Assembly: GCF_014138265.1 (NCBI RefSeq) | Contig: NZ_JACGXL010000008.1 | Location: forward strand, 186,001 to 250,000 | Origin: Dokdonella fugitiva | GTDB lineage: Bacteria; Pseudomonadota; Gammaproteobacteria; Xanthomonadales; Rhodanobacteraceae | Direction: 5' to 3' | Length of the DNA: 64,000 bases | Shown here: positions 34,147 to 43,805 of the stretch, piece by piece | Position numbering within the stretch: position 1 is the stretch's first letter | Layout: the number at the start of each line of letters is the position of its first letter | Translations under genes and position numbers: made by a program | Notes under the pieces: generated by a model | The model's database searches: none | The model's input: only the letters and a program-made list of their open reading frames with translations | What the model was told of the DNA's origin: nothing

Positions 34147-36912
34147 TCAGCCGGCTTCCTGCGCGCGCAGGTCGGCGTAGTGTTCGAGCAGCAGGCGGCG
34201 CAGGCTTTCGTGTGCGCGGCGCGAGGCGACGTCGAGATAGATCGGCGCGCCGTCCGTGCATCGCACGAGCACGATCGTCGCGCGCGTGGCGGCGTCGCGC
34301 AGGCCGGGTCCGCGCCACGCACCGATCAGCGTCGCCGTCGATGCCGCTTCTTCGGCGCCGAAGCGCCCGCGCGCGATACCGTCGTCGCCGATGCGGACCC
34401 AATCCGCGCCCGCGGTGACGCGCGCGAGCTGCACGTCGTCGAGCGTGGTGACTTCCGCCAGTGGCAGCAACGTCGCGGCGGCGAGGCCGTCGCGCAGCGC
34501 GACGACCGCACGATAGTCGTCCGGTAGCGTACCGACGCGCCTCACGGTGTCGTCGACCGCTGCCGGGGATGGCGCGGTCGCATCGACGTCGCGCCAGCGC
34601 GGAATGCCCAATTGCAGAGCGGCGAGGCCGTCGACGAGCGTGCGCAGGTCGGACGTCGCCGACTCGGCGAGCACGCGCTCGCGCGCGGCCGCGACGCTGC
34701 GTTGTCGCGCTACTTCCATCGCCGCCTCCACGTGGCGCTCGACGAGCCAGGCATGCAGGTCGGGATAGGCAGTCGCTCCTTCGTCGAGGAATTCGATCAC
34801 GCGGCAGCACGCGGCTCCCGCAGTGTCGTAGAGCACCCAGCCGTCGTCGGCGGACCCGGCGATCACCATCGCGCGCGCGAGCTGCGCGCGCGAGACCGCG
34901 TGCTCGCCGCCATCGACATCGGACAGCTGCACCGGCGTGGTGCCGTTGCCGGACATCGCGTCGAGCCACTCTGCGGCCAACTCTCCGCCGCTCACCAGCG
35001 CCACCGGTTCGCGCCAGGCGAGCTGCGTGCGCTGCGGTGCGCGCGCGAGGTCGCGAAAGTCGGCCGGCAGCGCGACACCGAGCCGCTGCGCGGCTGCTTC
35101 GAACGCATCGTCGGTCGGGATCGGCGGCACCTCGGTCGCCGTCGACGGCGAGCGCGTCGCGTCGAGTTCGCGTGTCGAAGCGGCGATGCCGTCGAGCAGC
35201 GCCGGCGTCGCCAGTCGCGACGACGCGAGCTGCTGTGCTTCACGTCGCGCCGCGTAGGCGCGATAACGCGCTTCCGCCGCGCTGTCGACCACCGTCGGTG
35301 CCGCCCGCGTGCGCACGAGCGTCGCCGCGAGGTCGCGCACCGCAGGGCTCGCGAACGGCAGTGCGAATGCGGCGACGTAGATCGTGACCAGCCATGTGCG
35401 CGTGCGCGGCTGCGGCGGCCGGAGCGCGAGCAGCGTACGCAGGCGGAGCACGCGCACGAAGCGCTGCGCGAGCTTCGCGTGCGGCGTGTCCGCGTCGATC
35501 GCGGCGAGCAACCGTTCGTCGAGCGCGCGTCCGGCGCGCGCATCGAAGCCCGCGTCGGCGCGCAGGCCGCGCAGCAGGCGCGCGTCACGCCAATGGTTGC
35601 GCAGCGCGAACAGCTGCAGGCCGACCAGCGCGAGCAGCAGCCACCAGTGCAGCGCGACCGCGAGTGCGATGCCGGCGAGCGCGAGGCATGCGACGACCGC
35701 CGCCTCGAGGCGCTCCCATCCCCGCGGCAGCAGCGACTGCACGAAATGGCCGCCGTCGAGCGGCGGGATCGGCAACAGGTTGAGGTAGTTGAGGACGAGC
35801 AGCAGAGCCGCGGCGAACGTGAGCGTGCCGGGCGCACCCGCGTGGGTGATGGCGACGAGCAGCAGCCAGCCGAGCACGATCCCCGGCAGCGGGCCCATCA
35901 GGCTCACCAGCGCGCGGTGGCTGCCGCGCGGATCGGTTTCGACGCCCGTGGTGACGCCGCCGAGCAGGGGCAGCAGCACCATCTGCACGTGGCGGTAGCC
36001 GAGCGCGCGCATCGCCAGGTAGTGGCCGGCTTCATGCAGCACGAGGACGGCGGCGATCAGCATGGCGGTCGCCGCGCCCCACAGCGCGCCGCCGAGCAGC
36101 GCGAACAGCGCCGTGGTCGCCGCGAGCAGGCCGAACTGCATCGCCGGCGTCGGTGCGCGTTCGCGCCCGCGCTCGAACAGCGCGAACAGCGCGAGCTGGC
36201 GCCCGAGCTCGACCGGCGTCGCATCGGGCCGCTGCTTCGACGCGCGCAGCAGACGCAAGTAGAGACGCAGCATCGCGAGCAGGCGCAGGCGCAGCCGGCC
36301 GTCGTGATCGCGACGCAGTACGCCGCGAGTTTCGAGGTCGGTGACGAGCGCCTCGAAGCGCGCCGTGCTCGCCGCGGCGATGGTCGCGGCATCGGCATCG
36401 GCGTCGTCCGGCGCGCGCTCGGCCGGATCTGCGTCACGCCACGCGCGATGGGCGCGGTACAGGGCGTCGAGGCCGTCGACGGCGAAACTGCGCCGTCGGG
36501 AGCGCGCCGTGTCGAAGAACTCGTCGACGACGCTGTAGCGGAAGCTCGACAGCGAACGACCATCCTCGAGCAGCGACGAGAACGTCGGGACGAGGCGATT
36601 CGGCTGCGCGAGGTCGACCGGCGGCTGCAGGCTCGCGATCGTGCCGGTCGCGCGGTCGACGAACGTGCGCAGGAGCGTCGGCGGGCCGTGCCCGGAAGCA
36701 TCCTCGAGCAGCATCCATGCTTGCGGCTCGAAACCGAGCGCGGCGAGCGCGCGCTCGTCCTGTTCGAACAGGTCCGCGTACGGACGCGGGGCCGAGGCGA
36801 CCGGCGCCGCGCGCCAGCGCCACTGCGGGACGCTGATCGAGGCGAGCTGGCGCAGCACGAGGATCAGCTGCAGGCAGAGCAGCCCGACGACGAGGCCGAC
36901 GATCTCGATCAC
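34147..36912 (-). CDS. M50 (site-2-type) membrane metalloprotease with SMI1/KNR4-like domains
   Basis: A 921-residue protein. After an N-terminal membrane helix (3-22) and a cytoplasmic region (about 30-235), a polytopic domain (about 250-420) carries the zinc motif H293-E-A-G-H and the second motif NLLPIPPLDGG with D386, diagnostic of M50/S2P intramembrane proteases. More helices follow to about 560. The C-terminal third (about 615-910) contains a segment PTDDAFEAAAQRLGVALPAD leading to FRDL and a second, weaker copy with VRRVGTLPDDYRAV, which look like SMI1/KNR4 domains. Its GTG start overlaps the stop of the glycosyltransferase gene (GTGA at 36909-36912), which fixes the start and indicates coupling. 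The target of the protease is unknown. Confidence 0.85.
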   Translation of the reverse strand: MIEIVGLVVGLLCLQLILVLRQLASISVPQWRWRAAPVASAPRPYADLFEQDERALAALGFEPQAWMLLEDASGHGPPTLLRTFVDRATGTIASLQPPVDLAQPNRLVPTFSSLLEDGRSLSSFRYSVVDEFFDTARSRRRSFAVDGLDALYRAHRAWRDADPAERAPDDADADAATIAAASTARFEALVTDLETRGVLRRDHDGRLRLRLLAMLRLYLRLLRASKQRPDATPVELGRQLALFALFERGRERAPTPAMQFGLLAATTALFALLGGALWGAATAMLIAAVLVLHEAGHYLAMRALGYRHVQMVLLPLLGGVTTGVETDPRGSHRALVSLMGPLPGIVLGWLLLVAITHAGAPGTLTFAAALLLVLNYLNLLPIPPLDGGHFVQSLLPRGWERLEAAVVACLALAGIALAVALHWWLLLALVGLQLFALRNHWRDARLLRGLRADAGFDARAGRALDERLLAAIDADTPHAKLAQRFVRVLRLRTLLALRPPQPRTRTWLVTIYVAAFALPFASPAVRDLAATLVRTRAAPTVVDSAAEARYRAYAARREAQQLASSRLATPALLDGIAASTRELDATRSPSTATEVPPIPTDDAFEAAAQRLGVALPADFRDLARAPQRTQLAWREPVALVSGGELAAEWLDAMSGNGTTPVQLSDVDGGEHAVSRAQLARAMVIAGSADDGWVLYDTAGAACCRVIEFLDEGATAYPDLHAWLVERHVEAAMEVARQRSVAAARERVLAESATSDLRTLVDGLAALQLGIPRWRDVDATAPSPAAVDDTVRRVGTLPDDYRAVVALRDGLAAATLLPLAEVTTLDDVQLARVTAGADWVRIGDDGIARGRFGAEEAASTATLIGAWRGPGLRDAATRATIVLVRCTDGAPIYLDVASRRAHESLRRLLLEHYADLRAQEAG

Positions 36913-39900
36913 GGACGTGCGCGGCCGGTGTCGACGAACAGGCGTTCCACCGCGGCGCGCGCCGCAGCGAACGAGAAGTGGCGCTCGACGTTGGCGAGGC
37001 CGTTCGCGGACAGCGTGTTCCACAGCGTTTCGTCGCGGTACAGGCGCACGACGTCGGCCGCGAAAGCGACGGGGTCGTCGGCGACGAGCACGTCCTCACC
37101 TACGCGCACGTGCATGCCTTCGACCGCGGCCGACGTCGCCACGACCGGCAGGCCGCAGCTCATCGCCATGTTCACCTTGCCCTTCACGCCGGCGCCGTAG
37201 CGCAGCGGCGCGATCGAGACGCGGCAGCCGTCCATGTACGGCAGGATGTCCTCGACGTAGCCGTGCACGATCACGCGATCGTCGGCGAGCGCGCGGATCG
37301 CCTCCGGCACGCGGCTGCCGATCACGTGCACGCGCACGTCCGGCAATTCGGTGCGCACGTGCGGGAACACCTCGCCGACGAACCAGGCGACCGCGTCGGT
37401 GTTCGGCGGGTGCTGGAACCCGCCGACGAAGACGAGGTCGCTGCGCTCGCCGAACGGACGGCGGCAGCCGTACACCTCGTGCACGTTCGACAGCACCTCG
37501 ACGCGCGCACCCGGCGCGTCCTGCACGAGCAGCGCCTGCTCGACCGGACTGACGACGAGGGTGACGTCGCACTCGCGGATCAGGCGCAGTTCCTGCGCGC
37601 GCGTCGCGGCGGCGTGGCGCGCGAGGGCCGCGTCGCCGGCGAGTTCGGCCGCACGCTGCTCGCGCAGGTAGTGCAGGTCGACCGTGTCGAACACGACGCG
37701 CGCCTGCGGCGCGTGCAGGCGCACGAGGCCGAGGTAGGGCGCCGCGACGTAGTGGCGCGACAGGATCACGAGATCGAACTCGCGGCCGCGCTCGCGCAGC
37801 AGCTTGAGCGGATCCTGCGCGTACGGCGCGTACAGCGCCTCGACGCCGAGCTCCTGCAGCGCGGCCGTGTAGCGCTCGACGTACAGGCGGTTCTCGGGCA
37901 GGAAGCTCGTCTGACAGCCGAGGTCGGCGAGCACGCGCATGAGGTTGACCATGCGCAACGAGCCGGAGTCGTGGTCGGGCATCGGTGTCGTCGCGTCGAC
38001 GATCAGCACGCGGTGCTTCGCGCGATGGGTCGCGGCGACCGTGATCGGCGTACCCGGCTTCGGCTGGCGCGCGAGCGCGTCCTTCCACTTCCCGACGAAC
38101 TTGTCGCGGTTGACGACCTGGTAACGCTTGGTTCCGCTCGCGGTGTCGGTGCCGGAGGTGATGCCTTCGAAGTGCACGACGACCGACGCGGGCTCGACGT
38201 GCACCTCGAGTCCGGCCGCGCGCACCGCGAAGGCGAGATCGGTGTCCTCGTAGTAGGCCGGCGTGTAGCGCGCGTCGAAGCGGCCGAGCCGCTCGAACAG
38301 CGCGCGCCGCAGCAGGATCGCCGCGCCCGAGCAGTAGTCGACTTCGCGGCGGAACGAATAGCGCGGATCATCGGGATCGCCGAAGCGGCCGACGTTCCAG
38401 CCCGAGCCGTCGTCGAACACGATGCCGCCCGCTTCCTGCAGGCGCCCGTCCGGATAGACGAGCTTGGAGCCGACCAGCCCCGCGCGCGGCGTGCGTTCGA
38501 TGCAGCGCACGAGCGCATCGAGCCAGCCCGCGGTGACGACCGTGTCGTTATTGAGGAACAGCACGTATTCCCCGCGCGCTTCGGCCGCGCCGGTATTGCA
38601 CGAGCCGATGAAGCCGAGGTTCTTCGCGTTGCGGATCGCGCGGATGCCACCGACGCCGGCGAGGCGCTGCGGCGTCGCGTCGCTGGAGCCGTCGTCGACG
38701 ACGATGACTTCGAACGACGTCTCGCCCGCGTGTTCGCCGAGCGAACGCAGGCAGGCGAGCGTGTAGGCGATCTTGTTGTAGACCGGGATCACGATCGACA
38801 CGCGTGGCGCGTCGCTGGTCGGCAGCGCGAACGGCGTCGCGTCGTCCTTCGGCTCCGCGTACGTCGTGCGCGGCCTGGCCGGGCCGCGGCCGCGCAGTTC
38901 CTGCAGGACGCGCGCGAGCGTGCCGGCGAGGCCGCGCTGGGCGAGGCTGCCGCGCGTGCGTGCGAAGACGCTGCGCAGGCGCGCGCCGCGGAACGCGAGC
39001 GACTCGCGCAGCCCGCGCACGCGCGCGTTCGCGCGGCGCAGCGGCGCCGTGACGCGCCACGACGTGCTCGCGAGCATCTGCTCGTGGATCGGCTTGACGT
39101 GCTGCAGTTCGGTGTCGAGCGCGAGCGCCCAGCGCGTGCGCGCATCGAACTCGCGGCGCAACTGCGCGAGCTCGCGGTCGAGCGCGTGGCCCCAGTCGCC
39201 GCGACGCTCGCTCTCCTTCGTCGCCACGGCGAGCCGGGCCGACAGGTCGTCGCCGCGCGCGCGCGCGCGGCGCGCCGCATCGACCGCGACGGCTGCTTCG
39301 AGCAGCGCGGCGTCGGCGTTCGCGAGCGGGTAGCGCAGCGGCGCGCGCGACGGCAGGTGCAATACGCGCCGGTACGCCGCCGCCATCGCATCGGTCGAGT
39401 CGGCGACCGCGGTATGCGCGCGCACGCGCGCGAGCGCCGTGCGGTCGGCCGCGAGCGCGGCGACGCGCGCGACGAGCGCGCCGGCGTGCGCATCGACGAG
39501 GAAACCGTCGCGACCCTCGTCGATGCGTTCGGCGAGCGCACCGACGCGCGTCGCGACGACCGGGATGCCGAGGCTGCGCAGTTCCGACAGCGTGTAGCTG
39601 AAGGTTTCGGCGACGGTCGGCAGCAGCAGTGCCGCGTCAGGCCGGAGGCGTGCGAGCAGCGTCGGCAGCTCGTCGCGGCGGTAGTCGAGCAGCACGTGCA
39701 CGTCGCGCTCGCCGAACAGCGCGTGCGCGTCGGCGCCCGCGCCGAGGAGGAACAGTTCCGCGTGCTCGCGCAACGCGGGCAGCGCGGCGGCGAGCAGCTG
39801 CGCGCCCTTGCCCTTGCGCACGCGGCCGGTCATGACCAGGCGCAAGCGCGCGCGCGCGGGCGGCTCGTCCACGCGCGCGCTGCCGTGCGGCCATGCGGCG

Positions 39901-41312
39901 AGGCCGTGCGCGACGACGTGCGCGGGTAGTGCGCCGAGTTCCGGTGCGAGGCGCAATTGGTTCGCGAGCGCGGAACGGCTCGGCGCGACGAATGTCGCGC
40001 GCGCATCGAGCGCGGCGGCGACGAAACCGTCGCGCAGGCGGCGCCAGTGCGCGGCGTCGCGATTCGCGAACTCGGCGTCGTCGCCCTGCGCGGCGAGATC
40101 GGCAGCGCGCTGCGCATCGTCGAAGCGCAGCGCGGTGTCGCCGAAGTCGCGATGCAGGGTCGGCCACAGCGGGTAGTGGTCGTGCACGACGCAGGTCGTC
40201 GGCAGGCCCGTGCGCAGCGCATCGAGGCTGTGGCCGATCAGCGAGGAGACGATCACGGCGTCAACGCAGTACGTGCGCGTCACGTCGGCGAGCAGGTCGC
40301 GATACGTGCGGTCGGCGAGCGCGGTGTCGGCGATCGTTCGCGGCAGTGGCCAGCGGCGCAGCGGCGGCCCGGCCAGCGCGCCGTCGAGCAGTTCGAGCCA
40401 CTCGCCGTGGCGGCGGCGCACGAAGCTGCCGCGCGCGACCAGCACGAGATGATGCGCGTGCATGTCGGCGGCGGCGAAGTCGCGCACCCAGCGCTCGGCA
40501 CCGCCACCCCAGCCATGCAGCACGTGCAGGATCACGGGTTTCGCGTCCAGGCCCGGCTTCCCCGGCGCGATCGTCGTCGCGAGCGCGGCCCCGATGCGCT
40601 GCCGCAGCGGGTCGAGCGGTGACGGCGGCGGGGGATCGCGCGGATCGCGTTCGTTCGGATGCGTGCGATGCGATGCGACGCCGCCACCGACGAACAGATG
40701 ATCGAGCACGACGATGCGCAGGCCGGCCGCATCGAGGGCATCGCGGTCGATGGCATTCCTGGCGCCGAGCCGGGCCAGGCGTTCGCCGTGCCACGCGGAG
40801 AGCGGGCTGTCGGCGGACGGCATCGGATCGTCGACCAGCACCCGCTGCGAATGCGCGAAGCACAGCGCATCGATGCGGGCGATCGTCGCGTCGGCTTGCG
40901 CTGCTTCAGGGAGCGCGCGGAGCCGGGTGTCGTCGAGCGATCGCGCGCCGACGACGTCGGCGACGTCGAGCGCGCGCAACAGGCGTTCGCAGGCGAATTC
41001 GGGCAGCACGGCGTCGGCGCGCACGAGCACGAGGTGTTCACCGGGGAAGCGCCGCGTGGCCGCGTCGAGCAGCGCGGCATCGGTCGAACCCGGGTCGATG
41101 TCGGGGATGCGCTCGACGTCGTCCCAGGCGGCCGTCGCGGCACCGCCGCCGAGCAACGCGATGCGCGCCGGCACGGGCAGGCGGGAGCGCAGCGCGTCGA
41201 GTTGCGCCGGCGACGCGCCATCGACGGCGTGGATGCACACGCGCACGCGGGCGTCGCGCAGGACCGTGCCGTCGCCGTCGGACGGTGGGGCGGCGAACGG
41301 GCTGGCGTGCAT
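36909..41312 (-). CDS. Three-module glycosyltransferase (GT4-GT2-GT4)
   Basis: A 1,467-residue cytoplasmic protein. After an N-terminal region of unclear type (1-240) comes a GT4-like module (about 245-650; VMTGRVRKGKGAQLLAAALP, then TVAETFSYTLSEL). A helical linker (about 680-800) leads to a GT2 module (about 835-1080; VSIVIPVYNK, VVDDGSSD near 867, and FLNNDT near 917). A second GT4 module closes the protein (about 1110-1460; FVGGFQHPPNTDAVAW and CGLPVVATSAAVEG). Such proteins build several sugar linkages of a surface polysaccharide or O-antigen. The ATG at 41312 has GGAG upstream; a TTG at 41315 is the alternative. It is divergent from mrcB and coupled to the M50 protease gene. Confidence 0.9.
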   Translation of the reverse strand: MHASPFAAPPSDGDGTVLRDARVRVCIHAVDGASPAQLDALRSRLPVPARIALLGGGAATAAWDDVERIPDIDPGSTDAALLDAATRRFPGEHLVLVRADAVLPEFACERLLRALDVADVVGARSLDDTRLRALPEAAQADATIARIDALCFAHSQRVLVDDPMPSADSPLSAWHGERLARLGARNAIDRDALDAAGLRIVVLDHLFVGGGVASHRTHPNERDPRDPPPPSPLDPLRQRIGAALATTIAPGKPGLDAKPVILHVLHGWGGGAERWVRDFAAADMHAHHLVLVARGSFVRRRHGEWLELLDGALAGPPLRRWPLPRTIADTALADRTYRDLLADVTRTYCVDAVIVSSLIGHSLDALRTGLPTTCVVHDHYPLWPTLHRDFGDTALRFDDAQRAADLAAQGDDAEFANRDAAHWRRLRDGFVAAALDARATFVAPSRSALANQLRLAPELGALPAHVVAHGLAAWPHGSARVDEPPARARLRLVMTGRVRKGKGAQLLAAALPALREHAELFLLGAGADAHALFGERDVHVLLDYRRDELPTLLARLRPDAALLLPTVAETFSYTLSELRSLGIPVVATRVGALAERIDEGRDGFLVDAHAGALVARVAALAADRTALARVRAHTAVADSTDAMAAAYRRVLHLPSRAPLRYPLANADAALLEAAVAVDAARRARARGDDLSARLAVATKESERRGDWGHALDRELAQLRREFDARTRWALALDTELQHVKPIHEQMLASTSWRVTAPLRRANARVRGLRESLAFRGARLRSVFARTRGSLAQRGLAGTLARVLQELRGRGPARPRTTYAEPKDDATPFALPTSDAPRVSIVIPVYNKIAYTLACLRSLGEHAGETSFEVIVVDDGSSDATPQRLAGVGGIRAIRNAKNLGFIGSCNTGAAEARGEYVLFLNNDTVVTAGWLDALVRCIERTPRAGLVGSKLVYPDGRLQEAGGIVFDDGSGWNVGRFGDPDDPRYSFRREVDYCSGAAILLRRALFERLGRFDARYTPAYYEDTDLAFAVRAAGLEVHVEPASVVVHFEGITSGTDTASGTKRYQVVNRDKFVGKWKDALARQPKPGTPITVAATHRAKHRVLIVDATTPMPDHDSGSLRMVNLMRVLADLGCQTSFLPENRLYVERYTAALQELGVEALYAPYAQDPLKLLRERGREFDLVILSRHYVAAPYLGLVRLHAPQARVVFDTVDLHYLREQRAAELAGDAALARHAAATRAQELRLIRECDVTLVVSPVEQALLVQDAPGARVEVLSNVHEVYGCRRPFGERSDLVFVGGFQHPPNTDAVAWFVGEVFPHVRTELPDVRVHVIGSRVPEAIRALADDRVIVHGYVEDILPYMDGCRVSIAPLRYGAGVKGKVNMAMSCGLPVVATSAAVEGMHVRVGEDVLVADDPVAFAADVVRLYRDETLWNTLSANGLANVERHFSFAAARAAVERLFVDTGRARP

Positions 41313-41390
41313 CAAGGCTCCGGGGCGCGGGCGTGCGGGGCGCGATTATCGCCTATTCGCCCGTCGCGCCGCGCCCGCGGCCCTTCGCGT

Positions 41391-41420
41391 TCGACCGGCA
41401 CGGCCGCCTGCCGCTACACT
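41391..41420 (+). promoter_or_regulatory. Putative mrcB promoter
   Basis: TCGACC (41391-41396) and TACACT (41415-41420) are 18 bp apart, 35 nt before the TTG start of mrcB. The region lies in the 143-nt gap shared with the divergent glycosyltransferase gene. Confidence 0.4.
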
Positions 41421-41455
41421 CGCGCCGCCCTCGGCATGCCCCACCGGAACCGCGC

Positions 41456-43744
41456 TTGTCCTTCCTGTCCCGTTCGCTCGACGTCCTGCGCGTGACCTGG
41501 CGCGTGCTGCGCATCCCGTTCCTGGTCGGCTGCGGTTTCGCGATCGGCTTCCTCGTTCCGTACGCGTGCTACCTCGACAGCGAGGTGCGCAGCCGCTTCG
41601 ACGACCTGTCGTGGGACTTGCCGAGCCGCGTCTACGCACGGCCGCTGCTGCTCGCGCCCGACCTGCCGATGAACGCGGACATGCTCGGCGCCGAGCTCGC
41701 CGCCGCGCGATACGACGAGGACGCGCAGGCGCAGGTGCCCGGCACGTTCCATCGCGACGGCGCGCGCTGGACGATCGCGCGACGCGCCTTCATCTACCTC
41801 GACGGCCGCGAGCGCGAGAAGCGCATCGCGCTGACCCTCGCCAATGGTCGCGTCGCCGGGCTTGCCGACGCCGACAACGGTGCCGCGCTCGAGCGCGTGC
41901 GGCTCGACCCCGCGCGCATCGCCACGCTCTACGGCGCGCAGCAGGAGGACCGCCGCTACGTCGCGCTCGGCGAGATCCCGCCGCTGCTGCTGTCCGGGCT
42001 GCAGGCGGTCGAGGACCGCGAGTTCAAGCATCATCACGGCATCAATGTCGGCGCGATCGTGCGCGCGGCCTGGACCAACCTCGTCGCCGGGCACGTCGTG
42101 CAGGGCGGTTCGACCCTGACCCAGCAGCTGGTCAAGAACCTGTTCCTCGATCGCGGCCAGACGTTCTCGCGCAAGTTCAACGAGGCATTGCTGTCGCTGC
42201 TCATCGAGGCGCGCTACGACAAGAAGCGCATCCTCGAGGCGTACGTCAACGAGGTGTTCCTCGGCCAGCAGGGCGCGCAGGCGGTGCACGGCTTCGCCGC
42301 CGCGAGCGAGTTCTATTTCGGCCGCGACCTGCGTTCGCTCGGCGCCGCCGACATCGCGCTGCTCGTCGGCATGGTGCAGGGGCCGAGCCTGTACGACCCG
42401 CGCCGCAACCCGGAGCGCGCGCTCGGCCGGCGCAACGTCGTGCTCGGCGTGTTCCGCGACACCGGCCTGCTCGACGACGCCGCGTTCGCCGCGGCGAGCA
42501 GGCAGCCGATCGGCACCGCCGCGAACGCGACCTTGCCGCGCGACCGCTATCCCGCGTTCCTCGAGCTCGTGCGCCGGCAGATTCGCGAAGGCTTTCCCAA
42601 CGCCGAGCTCAACAGCGCGGGCCTGTCGATCCACACCACGCTCGCGCCGTCGGTGCAGTCGCTCGGCGAGGATGCGATCGACAAGGCGCTCGCGAGCCTC
42701 GGCAAGCGCGGCGACGCGGTCGAAGCGGCGCTCGTCGTCACCGGCGCGCACGACGGCGAAGTGCAGGCGGTGATCGGCAGTCGCGACGTCGACGAACCCG
42801 GCTTCAACCGCGCGCTCGACGCGCTGCGCCCGATCGGTTCGCTGGTCAAGCCCTTCGTCAACCTCGTCGCGCTCGCGCAGCCGCAGCGCTACTCGCTCGC
42901 GACCCTGCTCGACGACGGCCCGATCGACCTGCCGCAGCCCGGTGGCGGCCGCTGGCGGCCGGAGAACGACGACCACCAGAGCCACGGCCAGGTATTGCTC
43001 GTCGACGCGCTGATGCAGAGCTGGAACCTCGCGACGATCAACCTCGGCCAGCGCATCGGCATCGATCGCGTGCGCGGCTTCCTCGATTCGTTCCGCCTCG
43101 GCCGCGCGATCAACCCGAACCCGTCGATGCTGCTCGGCGCGATCGACCTCAGTCCGTTCGACGTCGCGCGCCTGTACCAGTACCTCGCCGCGGACGGCCA
43201 TGCATTGCCGCTGCGCGCGGTGCGCGGCGTGCTCGACGCGAAGGGACGACCGCTGTCGCGCTACGAGGTCAAGCCGGGCGGCGGCGACTACACGACCGCG
43301 ACGCGCCTCGTCACGTACGCGATGCAGCAGGTCGCCATCGGCGGCACCGCGCACGCGATCAGCGACGCCGGCCTCGGCTGGCTGCACGCGGCGGGCAAGA
43401 CCGGCACCAGCGACACGCAGCGCGATTCGTGGTTCGCCGGCTTCACCGGCGACACGCTAGCGGTCGCGTGGGTCGGTCGCGACGACAACAAGCCGACCGG
43501 CCTGTTCGGCGCGACCGGCGGCCTGCGTGTCTGGATCGAGCTCATGAAGCGCCTGCCGAGCGTGCCGCTCGTGGTGCCGCAGGACGGCATCGAACGCGCG
43601 TACATCGCGCCGGCGTCGGGCAAGCGCACGGACTCCGCGTGCGCGGGGGCGCGCGAGCTGCCGTTCGCGACCGGCTACGCGCCGACCGAGGAAGAACATT
43701 GCCCGATGGACCAGTTGCGCAACTTCTTCGGCAGCGGCGGTTAA
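41456..43744 (+). CDS. mrcB: Penicillin-binding protein 1B (bifunctional)
   Basis: A 762-residue class A penicillin-binding protein. An N-terminal membrane helix (about 15-35, FLVGCGFAIGFLVPYACYL) is followed by a UB2H-like region and the GT51 glycosyltransferase with catalytic E186 in QAVEDREFKHHHG and GGSTLTQQLVKN. The transpeptidase has S462-L-V-K465, S522-W-N and K648-T-G. The enzyme polymerizes lipid II and cross-links peptidoglycan in the periplasm. It begins with TTG; a GGAA upstream and immediate start of the conserved N-terminus support it, and there is no ATG in frame that would keep the membrane anchor. It may be cotranscribed with the following lipoprotein gene (61 nt later), a possible envelope partner. 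Confidence 0.94.
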   Translation: MSFLSRSLDVLRVTWRVLRIPFLVGCGFAIGFLVPYACYLDSEVRSRFDDLSWDLPSRVYARPLLLAPDLPMNADMLGAELAAARYDEDAQAQVPGTFHRDGARWTIARRAFIYLDGREREKRIALTLANGRVAGLADADNGAALERVRLDPARIATLYGAQQEDRRYVALGEIPPLLLSGLQAVEDREFKHHHGINVGAIVRAAWTNLVAGHVVQGGSTLTQQLVKNLFLDRGQTFSRKFNEALLSLLIEARYDKKRILEAYVNEVFLGQQGAQAVHGFAAASEFYFGRDLRSLGAADIALLVGMVQGPSLYDPRRNPERALGRRNVVLGVFRDTGLLDDAAFAAASRQPIGTAANATLPRDRYPAFLELVRRQIREGFPNAELNSAGLSIHTTLAPSVQSLGEDAIDKALASLGKRGDAVEAALVVTGAHDGEVQAVIGSRDVDEPGFNRALDALRPIGSLVKPFVNLVALAQPQRYSLATLLDDGPIDLPQPGGGRWRPENDDHQSHGQVLLVDALMQSWNLATINLGQRIGIDRVRGFLDSFRLGRAINPNPSMLLGAIDLSPFDVARLYQYLAADGHALPLRAVRGVLDAKGRPLSRYEVKPGGGDYTTATRLVTYAMQQVAIGGTAHAISDAGLGWLHAAGKTGTSDTQRDSWFAGFTGDTLAVAWVGRDDNKPTGLFGATGGLRVWIELMKRLPSVPLVVPQDGIERAYIAPASGKRTDSACAGARELPFATGYAPTEEEHCPMDQLRNFFGSGG

Positions 43745-43805
43745 GGCGGGCGTGCGAGAATAGGCGGTCTCCTTGGTACCGACCGGCACGCCCGGTCCCG
43801 ATCGC

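Noticed and set aside
34612-39929. Long open frames opposite the M50 and glycosyltransferase genes
   Set aside because: No motifs, composition of an antisense shadow, no ribosome-binding site.
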